From positions 248,001 to 312,000 of the forward strand of contig CP003096.1 in NCBI GenBank assembly GCA_000233775.1: 64,000 nucleotides of DNA, in the 5' to 3' direction. The DNA comes from Thermovirga lienii DSM 17291. GTDB taxonomy: Bacteria; Synergistota; Synergistia; Synergistales; Thermovirgaceae. Below, piece by piece: positions 25,261-34,296 of this stretch. A program made the translations under genes and the position numbers. Below the pieces are notes generated by a model. That model was not told the DNA's origin. It made no database searches and saw nothing but the letters and a program-made list of their open reading frames with translations. Each line of letters opens with the position of its first letter. Positions within the stretch are counted from its first letter, which is position 1.

Positions 25261-26169
25261 ATGGCTTTTGAGAAAAGAAGAGAGCTACTTTTTGTTTATA
25301 GCGTAAAGGACGCCAATCCTAATGGGGATCCTCTCAACGCAAATCATCCTCGATATGACGCTGATTCAGGGCAGATATTGGTATCGGACGTCAGGATCAA
25401 AAGGACCATAAGGGACCAGTTTGTACGGGAAGGCAAAGACGTTTTCGTTGATGGTGAGCCTAAGACCCTTGATTCAAGGGTAAAGGAGCTGAAGGAAAAG
25501 TTCAATGTCAAAGAGGCTAGGGAGGCTTTAAGTAGGTGCATAGACACTCGCCTGTTTGGAGTTACTTTTGCTTTGGGAAAGGAATCTTTCTCGTGGACTG
25601 GGCCCTTACAGTGGAAATGGGGACGTTCTCTTCATAGGGCGAAGGTGGAATTTGTTCAAGGTACAGCTGCTTTTGCCACAAAAGAGACCAGCGAACAACG
25701 TTCCTTCAGAAATGAATATATAGTACCTTTCGCCCTAATAGCCAGTTACGCTATAGCGAATCAGTATGCTGCTGAAACTACCGGAGCTACTTCTGAAGAT
25801 CTAGATGCACATTTTGACGCTGTATGGGTAGGTCACGAAAACTTGATAACAAGAAGCAAGATAGGCCACAAACCAAGGCTTTTGCTGGAGGTTGCGTATA
25901 AAGAAGGATACAACGGCGTCATTGGTTCAATGGATGACAAGATAGGCCTCAAAAAGAAAGACGGTTCTCCTTTGAGTGAAGAGGAGGAGCTGGCCTTGAG
26001 ATCTCTTGAAAACGTAATTTTGGATGCGGAGCCATTAGTGGAAGAGGTTATTTCAAGAAAGAATTTTATAGACAAGGTTAGGGTAAGGAAAGATAGAGAA
26101 GTCTATTTAAAAGGTTTGGACAGGCTGCAAGAAAGCATGGACTTGAGTCTTGAGTTAGAGGAGAGGTGA
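25261..26169 (+). CDS. cas7: Cas7b/Csh2 Cascade backbone subunit
   Basis: A 302-residue Csh2-type Cas7, the repeated subunit that holds the crRNA. The opening FVYSVKDANPNGDPLNANHPRYD and ILVSDVRIKRTIRDQF are diagnostic, and RLFGVTFALGKESFSWTGPLQ and EQRSFRNEYIVPFALIASY follow. ATG 25261 is preceded by GAGGAGGG. Its TGA overlaps the cas5 start by four bases. Confidence 0.95.
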   Translation: MAFEKRRELLFVYSVKDANPNGDPLNANHPRYDADSGQILVSDVRIKRTIRDQFVREGKDVFVDGEPKTLDSRVKELKEKFNVKEAREALSRCIDTRLFGVTFALGKESFSWTGPLQWKWGRSLHRAKVEFVQGTAAFATKETSEQRSFRNEYIVPFALIASYAIANQYAAETTGATSEDLDAHFDAVWVGHENLITRSKIGHKPRLLLEVAYKEGYNGVIGSMDDKIGLKKKDGSPLSEEEELALRSLENVILDAEPLVEEVISRKNFIDKVRVRKDREVYLKGLDRLQESMDLSLELEER

Positions 26170-26879
26170 TTGCCTTGCCAACCGTCTTTGAGATATCGGG
26201 ACGGATGGCCATGTTCCGCAAGCCATATACTACTACGTCTTCTATTTCGTATCCTTTTCCTCCACCGAGTGCTCTTGCAGGTATGATCGCGGCTATTTTA
26301 GGCTACACTCATGGAGCCGAGGATAAAGGGTGGAATGCATTATATTGGGAAAAGATGAAGGGTACACAGGTGGCATTGCGGATCATGAATCCTGTCTCTT
26401 GGCATAGCGAAACAATCAATTTTTGGAACGTAAAGGAGCCACAAAAAAAACATATTCAGGTAAAACACCAATTCTTGAGGGAACCAAGATATAGAGTTTT
26501 TGTAAAAGGGCCCCTTGAAGAGGAGCTTGATTCTTTTTTGAGCAAGGGATGCTTTCTTTACACCCCTTATCTAGGAGTTGCATACGCCCTTTGTGATGTG
26601 AAGTACCTAGGCAGATTTAAAGAGGAAGATTGTATTCCTCCGGTAAAGGTTAATACAGTCATTCCTTTTGGAGATGGTCTCAAGGTAGATGTTTTGGGCT
26701 CTGGAGGTGTTTTCAGGGAATTGGTGCCTTTCAGCATGGATGAAGAAAGGAGCCTGAAAAAATCCATAACAGTATTGTTCCAGCTATCTCCGAGTAAAGG
26801 TATTTTAATCAAGGAAAAGGGAGATGTGGAAATTGCAAGATGCGGGGATGATGTGGTCGCCTGGTTCCCTGCCTGGTGA
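26166..26879 (+). CDS. cas5: Cas5b/Cas5h Cascade subunit
   Basis: A 237-residue Cas5 of the Hmari/Tneap type: FEISGRMAMFRKPYTTTSSI followed by YPFPPPSALAGMIAAILG is the family N-terminus. Cas5 binds the crRNA 5' handle next to Cas8b. GTG 26166 overlaps the cas7 stop; TTG 26175 is an alternative start nearer the conserved sequence. The 3' end overlaps cas3. Confidence 0.92.
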   Translation: MIALPTVFEISGRMAMFRKPYTTTSSISYPFPPPSALAGMIAAILGYTHGAEDKGWNALYWEKMKGTQVALRIMNPVSWHSETINFWNVKEPQKKHIQVKHQFLREPRYRVFVKGPLEEELDSFLSKGCFLYTPYLGVAYALCDVKYLGRFKEEDCIPPVKVNTVIPFGDGLKVDVLGSGGVFRELVPFSMDEERSLKKSITVLFQLSPSKGILIKEKGDVEIARCGDDVVAWFPAW

Positions 26880-29070
26880 TTTAGAGAGTCACCCAGGGCG
26901 CCCCCTTAAAGATCACTTGATGGGGACGTGGAAGTTGGCGGAGTGCTTGTCCGAGAGAAATCGTGTGCCCATAGATATGGAGAAACTCAAATGGGTCTGC
27001 TGGACTCACGACCTTGGAAAGGCTCACTGCTCTTTCCAAAAATACTTGCAAGGAAAAGGTACAAAGGTTCGCCATGCTGAACCTTCTGCATGGTTTACAC
27101 TTGCGGTCACCAATGATCTTGTCTGTTCGGAAGGAGTCCGCAGGCATCACTCCAGCATATGTAACTATGATGAATCAAAGTCTTACTGGGCATGCGATGA
27201 TTTTAAAGCGGAAAATGTCAACGTTTCCTTGAAGGAGATCCTTCCAAGTTGGCCTTTCATGTTGTCTGAACACAAGCTACAGGAGTTAGCTTTTGAACTG
27301 CTTTTAGGAGAAAAGAACAGGCTTGAGGATTGGCTACGGTTCAGAACTATTTATTCCCTCTTCATAACTTCAGATCGAATGGATGCAATGAGGATACAGA
27401 AAGTAGAGAAGAGTGTAATCCCCCAGTGGAAGGCAAAGACCTTTTCTGTTGATACTCCCATGGCAGGTTGGCGTTCTGAAGTGAGGCGCCTTTGTGTAGA
27501 GGCTGCTGATAATGTGTCTTTGCCGGGCATTTACAGTCTGAGCTTACCTACAGGCTCAGGCAAGACCCTTATTGGTCTTGAGATGGCCCATAATTGGGCG
27601 AAAAAGATGAAGTTTAGCAACATAATATACGCTTTGCCGTTTATTAGCATTGTTGAACAAAATGCCCAAGTAGCTTCAGAGGTTTTTGGGGAAGATAACG
27701 TTCAAGAGGATCACAGCTTGGCATATATTTCGGATACTGAGACAGAAAACACAACGCCGGAAAAGAGAATGCAGAGCTTCTTTCGTTATTGGGATTCACC
27801 TGTTGTTGTTACTACCTTAGTTCAGTTGTGGACGGCTATTTTCGGCTCCAGCGCAAACGAATCCATGAATTTCCATAGACTCAGCAATTCTGTCGTTATC
27901 ATGGATGAACCTCAAGCTATAAGGCCCCAGTTGTGGAAGGGGTTTGGTAAGGTTTTGAGTTTTTTATCGAAGAAGTTGAATATTACCTTCCTTCTAATGA
28001 CAGCCACTAAGCCTCATATTGTCGAAGGAAAGGAGCTGGCTCCAGCAGGTGTGGTTGCAAAAAGACCCTATAAAACCCGTCAGGAATGCCGGTTTCTTGA
28101 CGGTGTTCATGATATAGACAGCCTACCGGACTTGCTTGAGGAGAATATAAGCAGGTTGCGTGAAAGTTCTGGGCTAGTGGTTCTCAACACAAAGCGAAGC
28201 GCACTTAAGGCTTACGACATGCTAAAGGGTATCCTTGGACAGAACGATCCTGACCCTATTCTTTTCCTTTCCGGGTGGATGACTCCTAAACACAGAAAAG
28301 AAGTTTTGGGTAAGCTGATAGGTCTTGAGAAAGAAGGAGTAAAAAGATATTTAGTTTCCACCCAGGTTGTAGAGACAGGAGTAGATTTGGATTTTCAATG
28401 GGTTTTCAGAGACCTAGGGCCTTTGGACAGCATCATCCAGGTTGCAGGCAGGTGCAATCGCCATTTTTCAATGGGGGAACCTGGGGAGGTCGTGATAGCA
28501 GAATTGATGGATCCGGAAAAAGGCAAGAGCTTTAGTAGATATGTATATGATGACGTGCTCTTATTGGCTTCCAGGGAAATATTAGGCAAGAGGCCTCTGT
28601 TTGACGAGCAGGATACAGTGGAAATGGTTGATGAGTATTTTAGTCGCATACTGGATGGTTTAAAGCCCGAGCATATATGGGAGGACATTGAAAGAGGTTC
28701 TTGGGACACTTTGCCGAAATTAATTGAAAAAAGGACTAAAGGCGTGTCTTTGTATGTGGAGTTGGATGAAAATTTGAGAAACCTTTTGGATGAACTTTCT
28801 AACATGACGCGCGGCTTCGAGAATTTGGATAAGGCAAGGAACATTGCTAGAAAACTGCAAATGTACAAAATAGAGGTTCCTGCAAAGAGCATAGAAAAAT
28901 GGGAGCAAAAGCTTGGATCTAATTTCATCATCGATGGAGCGCATCCTGTCTTGTGTAAACTGCCTGGAAGAGATGAGTGGTTTTTATCTAAGGAGGGAAT
29001 AGGAACAGTTTACAGTATGGAGACTGGTTTTATTCCCCCTGATGGAGATAGCGGAGATGAGTTTTTGTAG
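26824..29070 (+). CDS. cas3: Cas3 HD nuclease-helicase
   Basis: A 748-residue single-chain Cas3. The HD nuclease domain is at the start (ESHPGRPLKDHLMGTWKLAE with an early histidine, CWTHDLGKAHCSFQ with the HD pair, RRHHSSI). The superfamily 2 helicase follows: LPTGSGKTLIGLEMA (Walker A, ~residue 240), NSVVIMDEPQAI (Walker B), LLMTATKP (motif III) and STQVVETGVDLDF with QVAGRCNRH (motifs V and VI). It cuts and unwinds DNA recruited by Cascade. ATG 26824 follows AAAAGGGAG; ATG 26848 or 26851 inside the cas5 overlap is also possible. Confidence 0.95.
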   Translation: MWKLQDAGMMWSPGSLPGDLESHPGRPLKDHLMGTWKLAECLSERNRVPIDMEKLKWVCWTHDLGKAHCSFQKYLQGKGTKVRHAEPSAWFTLAVTNDLVCSEGVRRHHSSICNYDESKSYWACDDFKAENVNVSLKEILPSWPFMLSEHKLQELAFELLLGEKNRLEDWLRFRTIYSLFITSDRMDAMRIQKVEKSVIPQWKAKTFSVDTPMAGWRSEVRRLCVEAADNVSLPGIYSLSLPTGSGKTLIGLEMAHNWAKKMKFSNIIYALPFISIVEQNAQVASEVFGEDNVQEDHSLAYISDTETENTTPEKRMQSFFRYWDSPVVVTTLVQLWTAIFGSSANESMNFHRLSNSVVIMDEPQAIRPQLWKGFGKVLSFLSKKLNITFLLMTATKPHIVEGKELAPAGVVAKRPYKTRQECRFLDGVHDIDSLPDLLEENISRLRESSGLVVLNTKRSALKAYDMLKGILGQNDPDPILFLSGWMTPKHRKEVLGKLIGLEKEGVKRYLVSTQVVETGVDLDFQWVFRDLGPLDSIIQVAGRCNRHFSMGEPGEVVIAELMDPEKGKSFSRYVYDDVLLLASREILGKRPLFDEQDTVEMVDEYFSRILDGLKPEHIWEDIERGSWDTLPKLIEKRTKGVSLYVELDENLRNLLDELSNMTRGFENLDKARNIARKLQMYKIEVPAKSIEKWEQKLGSNFIIDGAHPVLCKLPGRDEWFLSKEGIGTVYSMETGFIPPDGDSGDEFL

Positions 29071-29578
29071 TGGTTTGTCGGAAAAGGCAAGAATAGGTGG
29101 AACGCTTGTTTGGTATTACTTTATATGCAAGAGACAGGTATGGCTTATGGCGAGAGGGATTGAACCTGAAAGGACCAACGATGCCCTTATGATAGGTAAG
29201 CTGTTGAGTGAACGCACGTATGAGCGAGAACGGCATAATGTAAAGTTTGGAGATAATAGCTTTGATATAGTGAGAAAAGAAGAGGGAGTCGTTGTAGTAG
29301 GAGAGATAAAAAAGAGCAGCCGTTTTGAGCATGCGGCAAAAATGCAGCTTCTTCATTATTTGTATGTACTACAGAAAGATGGCGTAGAAGCAGAAGGGGA
29401 GTTGTTGTTCCCGAAAGAGCGGAAGAAAGAAAGGGTCAAATTGGAGTCAAAAACAATCAAGTTGTTAGAGCAAATTTATGAAGATATACACAAGTTAGCT
29501 GAAGCAGCCAACCCACCAGTTTTAAAACGGAACAGGTACTGTTCCGGATGTGCATATAGATATTGGTGTTGGAGTTAG
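29057..29578 (+). CDS. cas4: Cas4 nuclease/adaptation factor
   Basis: A 173-residue RecB-family Cas4 with an iron-sulphur cluster. The first cysteine lies in YFICKRQVWL, and the other three in YCSGCAYRYWCWS at the C-terminus. The nuclease motif is intact: VVGEIKKSSRFEHAAKMQL carries E-x-K and the downstream Q-h-x-x-Y-like region. Cas4 trims prespacers and helps select PAM-adjacent fragments. It overlaps the cas3 end by 14 bases (ATG 29057; ATG 29042 is also in frame). Cas1 starts two bases after its stop. Confidence 0.92.
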   Translation: MSFCSGLSEKARIGGTLVWYYFICKRQVWLMARGIEPERTNDALMIGKLLSERTYERERHNVKFGDNSFDIVRKEEGVVVVGEIKKSSRFEHAAKMQLLHYLYVLQKDGVEAEGELLFPKERKKERVKLESKTIKLLEQIYEDIHKLAEAANPPVLKRNRYCSGCAYRYWCWS

Positions 29579-29580
29579 AA

Positions 29581-30576
29581 ATGGGAAAAACTATATATCT
29601 ATTATCTTCTGGTTCTTTAAGTAGGAAGGATAATACCATTGTGGTAGAAAATGATGATGGCAGGCGTTTTATCCCTGTTGAGACCACCGATGAGATTTTG
29701 GTCTTCGGAGAGGTGGACTTGAATAAGAGGTTTTTAGAATTCGCTGCTCAATCGGAAATAATCCTCCATTTTTTCAACCGTTATGGATATTACGTGGGAA
29801 CTTATTACCCTAGAGAGCATTTGAACTCAGGGGCGGTAATCATAGCTCAGGCCAGGCATTACTTGGAGCTAGACAAAAGACTTGCTCTGGCTAAGCGGTT
29901 TGTGCATGGCGCAATCTCCAATATGGAGAAAGTGATATCTTATTACGCAAGAAGAGGGAAAAGCGAGCTTGAGGGAGCTAACGAAAAGCTTGCGGAGTTT
30001 AAAGACAACTTGGAAAGGTGCAGTGATATAAGTGAATTAATGGGGTTAGAAGGCAATGCGAAAGACATATATTATTCGGTCTTTGATGAAATTACTGAAG
30101 ATGAAGAGTTTGTGTTTGAGAAAAGGACCAAGCGACCACCAGCCAACAGAGTAAATGCCCTTATTAGTTTCCTTAATAGTTTGTGCTATATTCTTGTTTT
30201 ATCCCAGATATATCGCACGCACATGGACCCGAGGATAGGTTTTCTTCACGAGAGTAACTTCCGTAGATTTAGTTTAAATTTAGATATAGCTGAAATTTTT
30301 AAGCCCATTTTGGTTGACAGGCTGATTTTTTCGCTAATCAATAAAAAAATGATCCAAAAAAAGAGTTTTTCCGAAAGAGGCGGAGGTCTTTATCTTACCG
30401 ATAAAGGCAAAGAAGTGGTCCTGAAAGCATGGGAGGATAGGCTTCAATCCACGATTGAGCATAAAGGATTGAGGAGGAATGTCAGTTATCGAAATCTAGT
30501 AAGGATGGAAGTGTACAAGGTAGAAAAGCATGTTCTAGGAGATAAGCTGTATGAGCCTTTTGTGGCAAGGTGGTAG
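29581..30576 (+). CDS. cas1: Cas1 integrase (type I-B)
   Basis: A 331-residue full-length Cas1. The N-terminal beta domain (YLLSSGSLSRKDNTIVVEN, DEILVFGEVDLN, HFFNRYGYYVGTYYP) is followed by the helical domain with the catalytic glutamate in LMGLEGNAKDIYY, histidine in IGFLHESNFRRFS and aspartate in LNLDIAEIFKPILVD. It serves as the normal reference for judging cas1a and cas1b of the other locus. ATG 29581 is right behind the cas4 stop; cas2 begins two bases after its own stop. Confidence 0.97.
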   Translation: MGKTIYLLSSGSLSRKDNTIVVENDDGRRFIPVETTDEILVFGEVDLNKRFLEFAAQSEIILHFFNRYGYYVGTYYPREHLNSGAVIIAQARHYLELDKRLALAKRFVHGAISNMEKVISYYARRGKSELEGANEKLAEFKDNLERCSDISELMGLEGNAKDIYYSVFDEITEDEEFVFEKRTKRPPANRVNALISFLNSLCYILVLSQIYRTHMDPRIGFLHESNFRRFSLNLDIAEIFKPILVDRLIFSLINKKMIQKKSFSERGGGLYLTDKGKEVVLKAWEDRLQSTIEHKGLRRNVSYRNLVRMEVYKVEKHVLGDKLYEPFVARW

Positions 30577-30578
30577 GA

Positions 30579-30842
30579 ATGTTTGTGATAATGGTGTACG
30601 ACGTAGGGGAGAAGCGAGTCGCAAAAATGTTGAAAACTGGTAGAAAATATTTAAGCTGGGTTCAAAATTCTGTTTTAGAAGGGGAGCTTTCCCCAGGGCT
30701 TTTTGCAAAGCTAAAAGCCGATGTTTTGAAAGTGATGGACAAAGAGCAAGATAGTGTTATTTTCTATACTTGGAGGGTTGAGCGGTACTCCACTAGGGAA
30801 ATATTAGGGGTTGAAAGGGGAGCTAGTGGTCCCTTTATCTAG
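30579..30842 (+). CDS. cas2: Cas2 (type I-B)
   Basis: An 87-residue Cas2: MFVIMVYDVGEKRVAKM with the conserved aspartate, then SWVQNSVLEGELS, and a C-terminal strand ending in VERYSTREILG. ATG 30579 directly follows the cas1 stop with AAGGTGG upstream. It is the last gene before the leader and array 2. Confidence 0.95.
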   Translation: MFVIMVYDVGEKRVAKMLKTGRKYLSWVQNSVLEGELSPGLFAKLKADVLKVMDKEQDSVIFYTWRVERYSTREILGVERGASGPFI

Positions 30843-31011
30843 TTGTGTCGACCTCCAATAGTGCTGAAAAACCTGGGGGTAGACAAAGGGGTTGAGCCTT
30901 GGATAAACGTTGTAGCTACTGGTTATGGCTCAAAAATAGGACCTTGAAAATAGAATAAATCTATGGAATATTATTGTAGAGAGAAACTAGAATACGGCTA
31001 GAAGAAAATGG
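30843..31011 (+). promoter_or_regulatory. Leader of CRISPR array 2
   Basis: A 169-base gap between cas2 and the first repeat. The last ~75 bases are AT-rich (AAAATAGAATAAATC, GGAATATTATTGTAGAG). TATTAT at 30969-30974 could be a -10 box. Degenerate repeats at the opposite end of the array support this side as the insertion end. Confidence 0.6.
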
Positions 31012-34000
31012 GTTTTAGACCTTCCTATAAGGGATGGAAACACTATGGCTTTGGCTCTTTTATTATAGCCATTATCTGGTTTTAGACCTTCCTATAAGGG
31101 ATGGAAACACTACATTGGCAATTTCTTTTGCTGACTTATTTTTAGTTTTAGACCTTCCTATAAGGGATGGAAACGGTTTTTCAACAACTGCAGCTTGGGG
31201 CTCTAAACCAAGTTTTAGACCTTCCTATAAGGGATGGAAACGGGGCTTTAGGCGCATCCTCCTGGCCCGTGTCACCGTGTTTTAGACCTTCCTATAAGGG
31301 ATGGAAACTCGAACTGTTCCTCAAGCCCCCTTGTGCTGAGCCACGTTTTAGACCTTCCTATAAGGGATGGAAACGAGCGGTGACGGTGCCAGCTAGCGGG
31401 ACCACAGCCAGTTTTAGACCTTCCTATAAGGGATGGAAACTATGTCAGCGCCATATGTCGAGGATATGCATTTTGGTTTTAGACCTTCCTATAAGGGATG
31501 GAAACACGACATAGATGCACTGCTTCAGGAGCTCTTCGATGGTTTTAGACCTTCCTATAAGGGATGGAAACATGAAAATGACATAACCAGATACAAATGA
31601 AGGCGGGTTTTAGACCTTCCTATAAGGGATGGAAACTAGACTTCATGCGCGACGACTTCAGTCGTCTGCCCCGTTTTAGACCTTCCTATAAGGGATGGAA
31701 ACTAGCAATAAGAGAAAGGAGTGAAAAACATGACTCTAGTTTTAGACCTTCCTATAAGGGATGGAAACATGCCGTGCGGGCTGAGAGGTGTCGCCGTTCT
31801 TTCTAGTTTTAGACCTTCCTATAAGGGATGGAAACTTTGATGTGCGCTACCTGTTTTCCTCCCCAAAACAAGTTTTAGACCTTCCTATAAGGGATGGAAA
31901 CTGATTTTGACGAGGCCATGCTTAACGTTCTTATCTTGTTTTAGACCTTCCTATAAGGGATGGAAACCTCCAGCGTCACGACGTGGTAACCGTTGGCGCA
32001 TGGTTTTAGACCTTCCTATAAGGGATGGAAACATTACTCCTATGGTCTAGAACAGAAGCTCGTACACAGTTTTAGACCTTCCTATAAGGGATGGAAACTC
32101 GACAACAACGCCTGGTACTGGAAGGGGCAGCTGGTTTTAGACCTTCCTATAAGGGATGGAAACAAGGGGCCAAAAGTACCAGTGCTAACAACGCGAAAGC
32201 GTTTTAGACCTTCCTATAAGGGATGGAAACTAAATATGCCCGCCGCACCCTCACCTGCTATGGCCACGTTTTAGACCTTCCTATAAGGGATGGAAACACG
32301 CATATTTTGCGGCAATAATACTGTCTGCGGATAGTTTTAGACCTTCCTATAAGGGATGGAAACCGCAATATGACCCACAAACCGACACAGTGTCTTTTAT
32401 GTTTTAGACCTTCCTATAAGGGATGGAAACTTGCAACAGAATCAGAGTTTTCGCTGTGGTCACATCGTTTTAGACCTTCCTATAAGGGATGGAAACTTCG
32501 TAGCGGATATCAAACTGGCTGAACCCCATAAGCCGTTTTAGACCTTCCTATAAGGGATGGAAACGTGGCGTTCGTATGGTTGGCCAAGAGCGGCAAGCTG
32601 AGTTTTAGACCTTCCTATAAGGGATGGAAACAGTTCCCGCCTCATTTCCAGTAGCTCCCGCACCGCCTGTTTTAGACCTTCCTATAAGGGATGGAAACCT
32701 GGCTAGACCTATAATCCTTGAGCATGACGGAAAGTTTTAGACCTTCCTATAAGGGATGGAAACCTGCTCCATCTCCCCATCGAGACGGGTTCTTCCATGT
32801 TTTAGACCTTCCTATAAGGGATGGAAACTACATCCTCCTAAGTTTTTTGGTCGGCACGTACTTAGTTTTAGACCTTCCTATAAGGGATGGAAACACAGTA
32901 TGGTAACACCGCAAATCATAAGCATCATAGTTTTAGACCTTCCTATAAGGGATGGAAACCGGAAAAACAACCTTAGGTAGAATAGTCGCAAAATAGTTTT
33001 AGACCTTCCTATAAGAGATGGAAATAGTGTTTTTATGACCCGACCGATGCCGCGCAAGCAGTTTTAGACCTTCCTATAAGGGATGGAAACTCCAAACACA
33101 CCTTCCAATCTAAATGTTCAATCTGAACCGTTTTAGACCTTCCTATAAGGGATGGAAACCCGCTCTATGGCGTCCGGCGGCCAACCGTGTTCATTGTTTT
33201 AGACCTTCCTATAAGGGATGGAAACACCAGTTTCGCGTTTTTCTGCGCAATAGCCACCTCGTTTTAGACCTTCCTATAAGGGATGGAAACGTGCCCATGC
33301 TGCAGAGTGTGCCGGGGCTACTTCAGGTTTTAGACCTTCCTATAAGGGATGGAAACGTGCTTGAAGGAATTACGCCTGTTTACGCTTTTTCAAGTTTTAG
33401 ACCTTCCTATAAGGGATGGAAACTTGTTATCTTTGTTACCTCTCTGCGCGTCCTCTTGGTTTTAGACCTTCCTATAAGGGATGGAAACTTTGTTTCCTTC
33501 GCGCAAAGGCCGTGGGCCTATAACGGTTTTAGACCTTCCTATAAGGGATGGAAACACAAAAAGGAAAACCCCCTTTATGATCGGGCTAGACCGTTTTAGA
33601 CCTTCCTATAAGGGATGGAAACTGTCGGCGCTTGGGATATCGGATTGCGGCAGCCTTGCGTTTTAGACCTTCCTATAAGGGATGGAAACACCACCTCGCC
33701 CTCCCATGTGATTTTTTCCGGCATAGGTTTTAGACCTTCCTATAAGGGATGGAAACTCCAATTCAATTGCCGTGGCGAGTTCAGCCGACAATGTTTTAGA
33801 CCTTCCTATAAGGGATGGAAACCTGAAATAGTCTTTGACTGTGCCATTAACCACGGTGTTTTAGACCTTCCTATAAGGGATGGAAACTGTCGAGGATATG
33901 CATTTTCCGGGTAGCCCTCTGACGTTTTAGACCTTCCTATAAGGATTGGAAACCAAGCTGTCACAGAAGCAGTAGGTCAGTGCCTTATTGTTTTAGACCT

Positions 34001-34019
34001 TCCTATAAGGGTTGGAAAC
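31012..34019 (+). CRISPR. CRISPR array 2: 46 repeats of 30 nt, 45 spacers
   Basis: The repeat begins GTTTTAGACCTTCC and ends TATAAGGGATGGAAAC. The first repeat is at 31012-31041 and the last at 33990-34019, with units of 65-68 bases and spacers of 35-38 nt. I counted 46 repeats by listing each start. Variants are at 32996 (ATAAGAGATGGAAAT), 33924 (AAGGATTGGAAAC) and 33990 (AAGGGTTGGAAAC); the last two are at the distal end as expected. The array lies downstream of the type I-B cas operon in the same direction. The crRNA handle would be AUGGAAAC, the same eight bases as array 1. Confidence 0.98.
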
Positions 34020-34185
34020 TGCGGCAGGTAGTTTTAAAAGTAGCTTAGAGATGTAAAATTTCTATTCATAAGATACGCTGACAGATCATGGGCTCTACAA
34101 AGTGCAATAAATAAGTATTCTCAGCAAAATAGGTGGAGATAGGGCCAGGTTTATTCAACAAATAGCAGAAGAAAACAAAATCTCA
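34020..34185. other. Spacer DNA between array 2 and the orphan HD-GYP 3' fragment
   Basis: A 166-base AT-rich stretch with no gene. I see no repeat remnant beyond the last degenerate unit and no clear terminator. Confidence 0.5.
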
Positions 34186-34296
34186 TCAATTAGCTTGAAA
34201 AAGCTGGCTTAGTGGTGCGTTTTCGTCAGTATTCAATACGTGTCTTTTTTCCGTAAAAATACGCAGGCAGGCATCTACGACTTGAGGGTCGTACAG
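34186..34296 (-). pseudogene. Orphaned 3' end of the HD-GYP gene
   Basis: Read on the minus strand from the IS border, the frame continues that of the HD-GYP gene at 35693-36816: after LYD it gives PQVVDACLRIFTEK, typical of HD-GYP C-termini, then about 19 more residues to TGA 34188-34186. The duplicated target GTCGTACAG (34288-34296 and 35692-35700) shows where the gene was cut by the IS. Confidence 0.8.

Noticed and set aside
31034-33914. Several open frames within array 2
   Set aside because: They only translate the repeat (RPSYKGWK, VLDLPIRDGN) with spacer sequence between.
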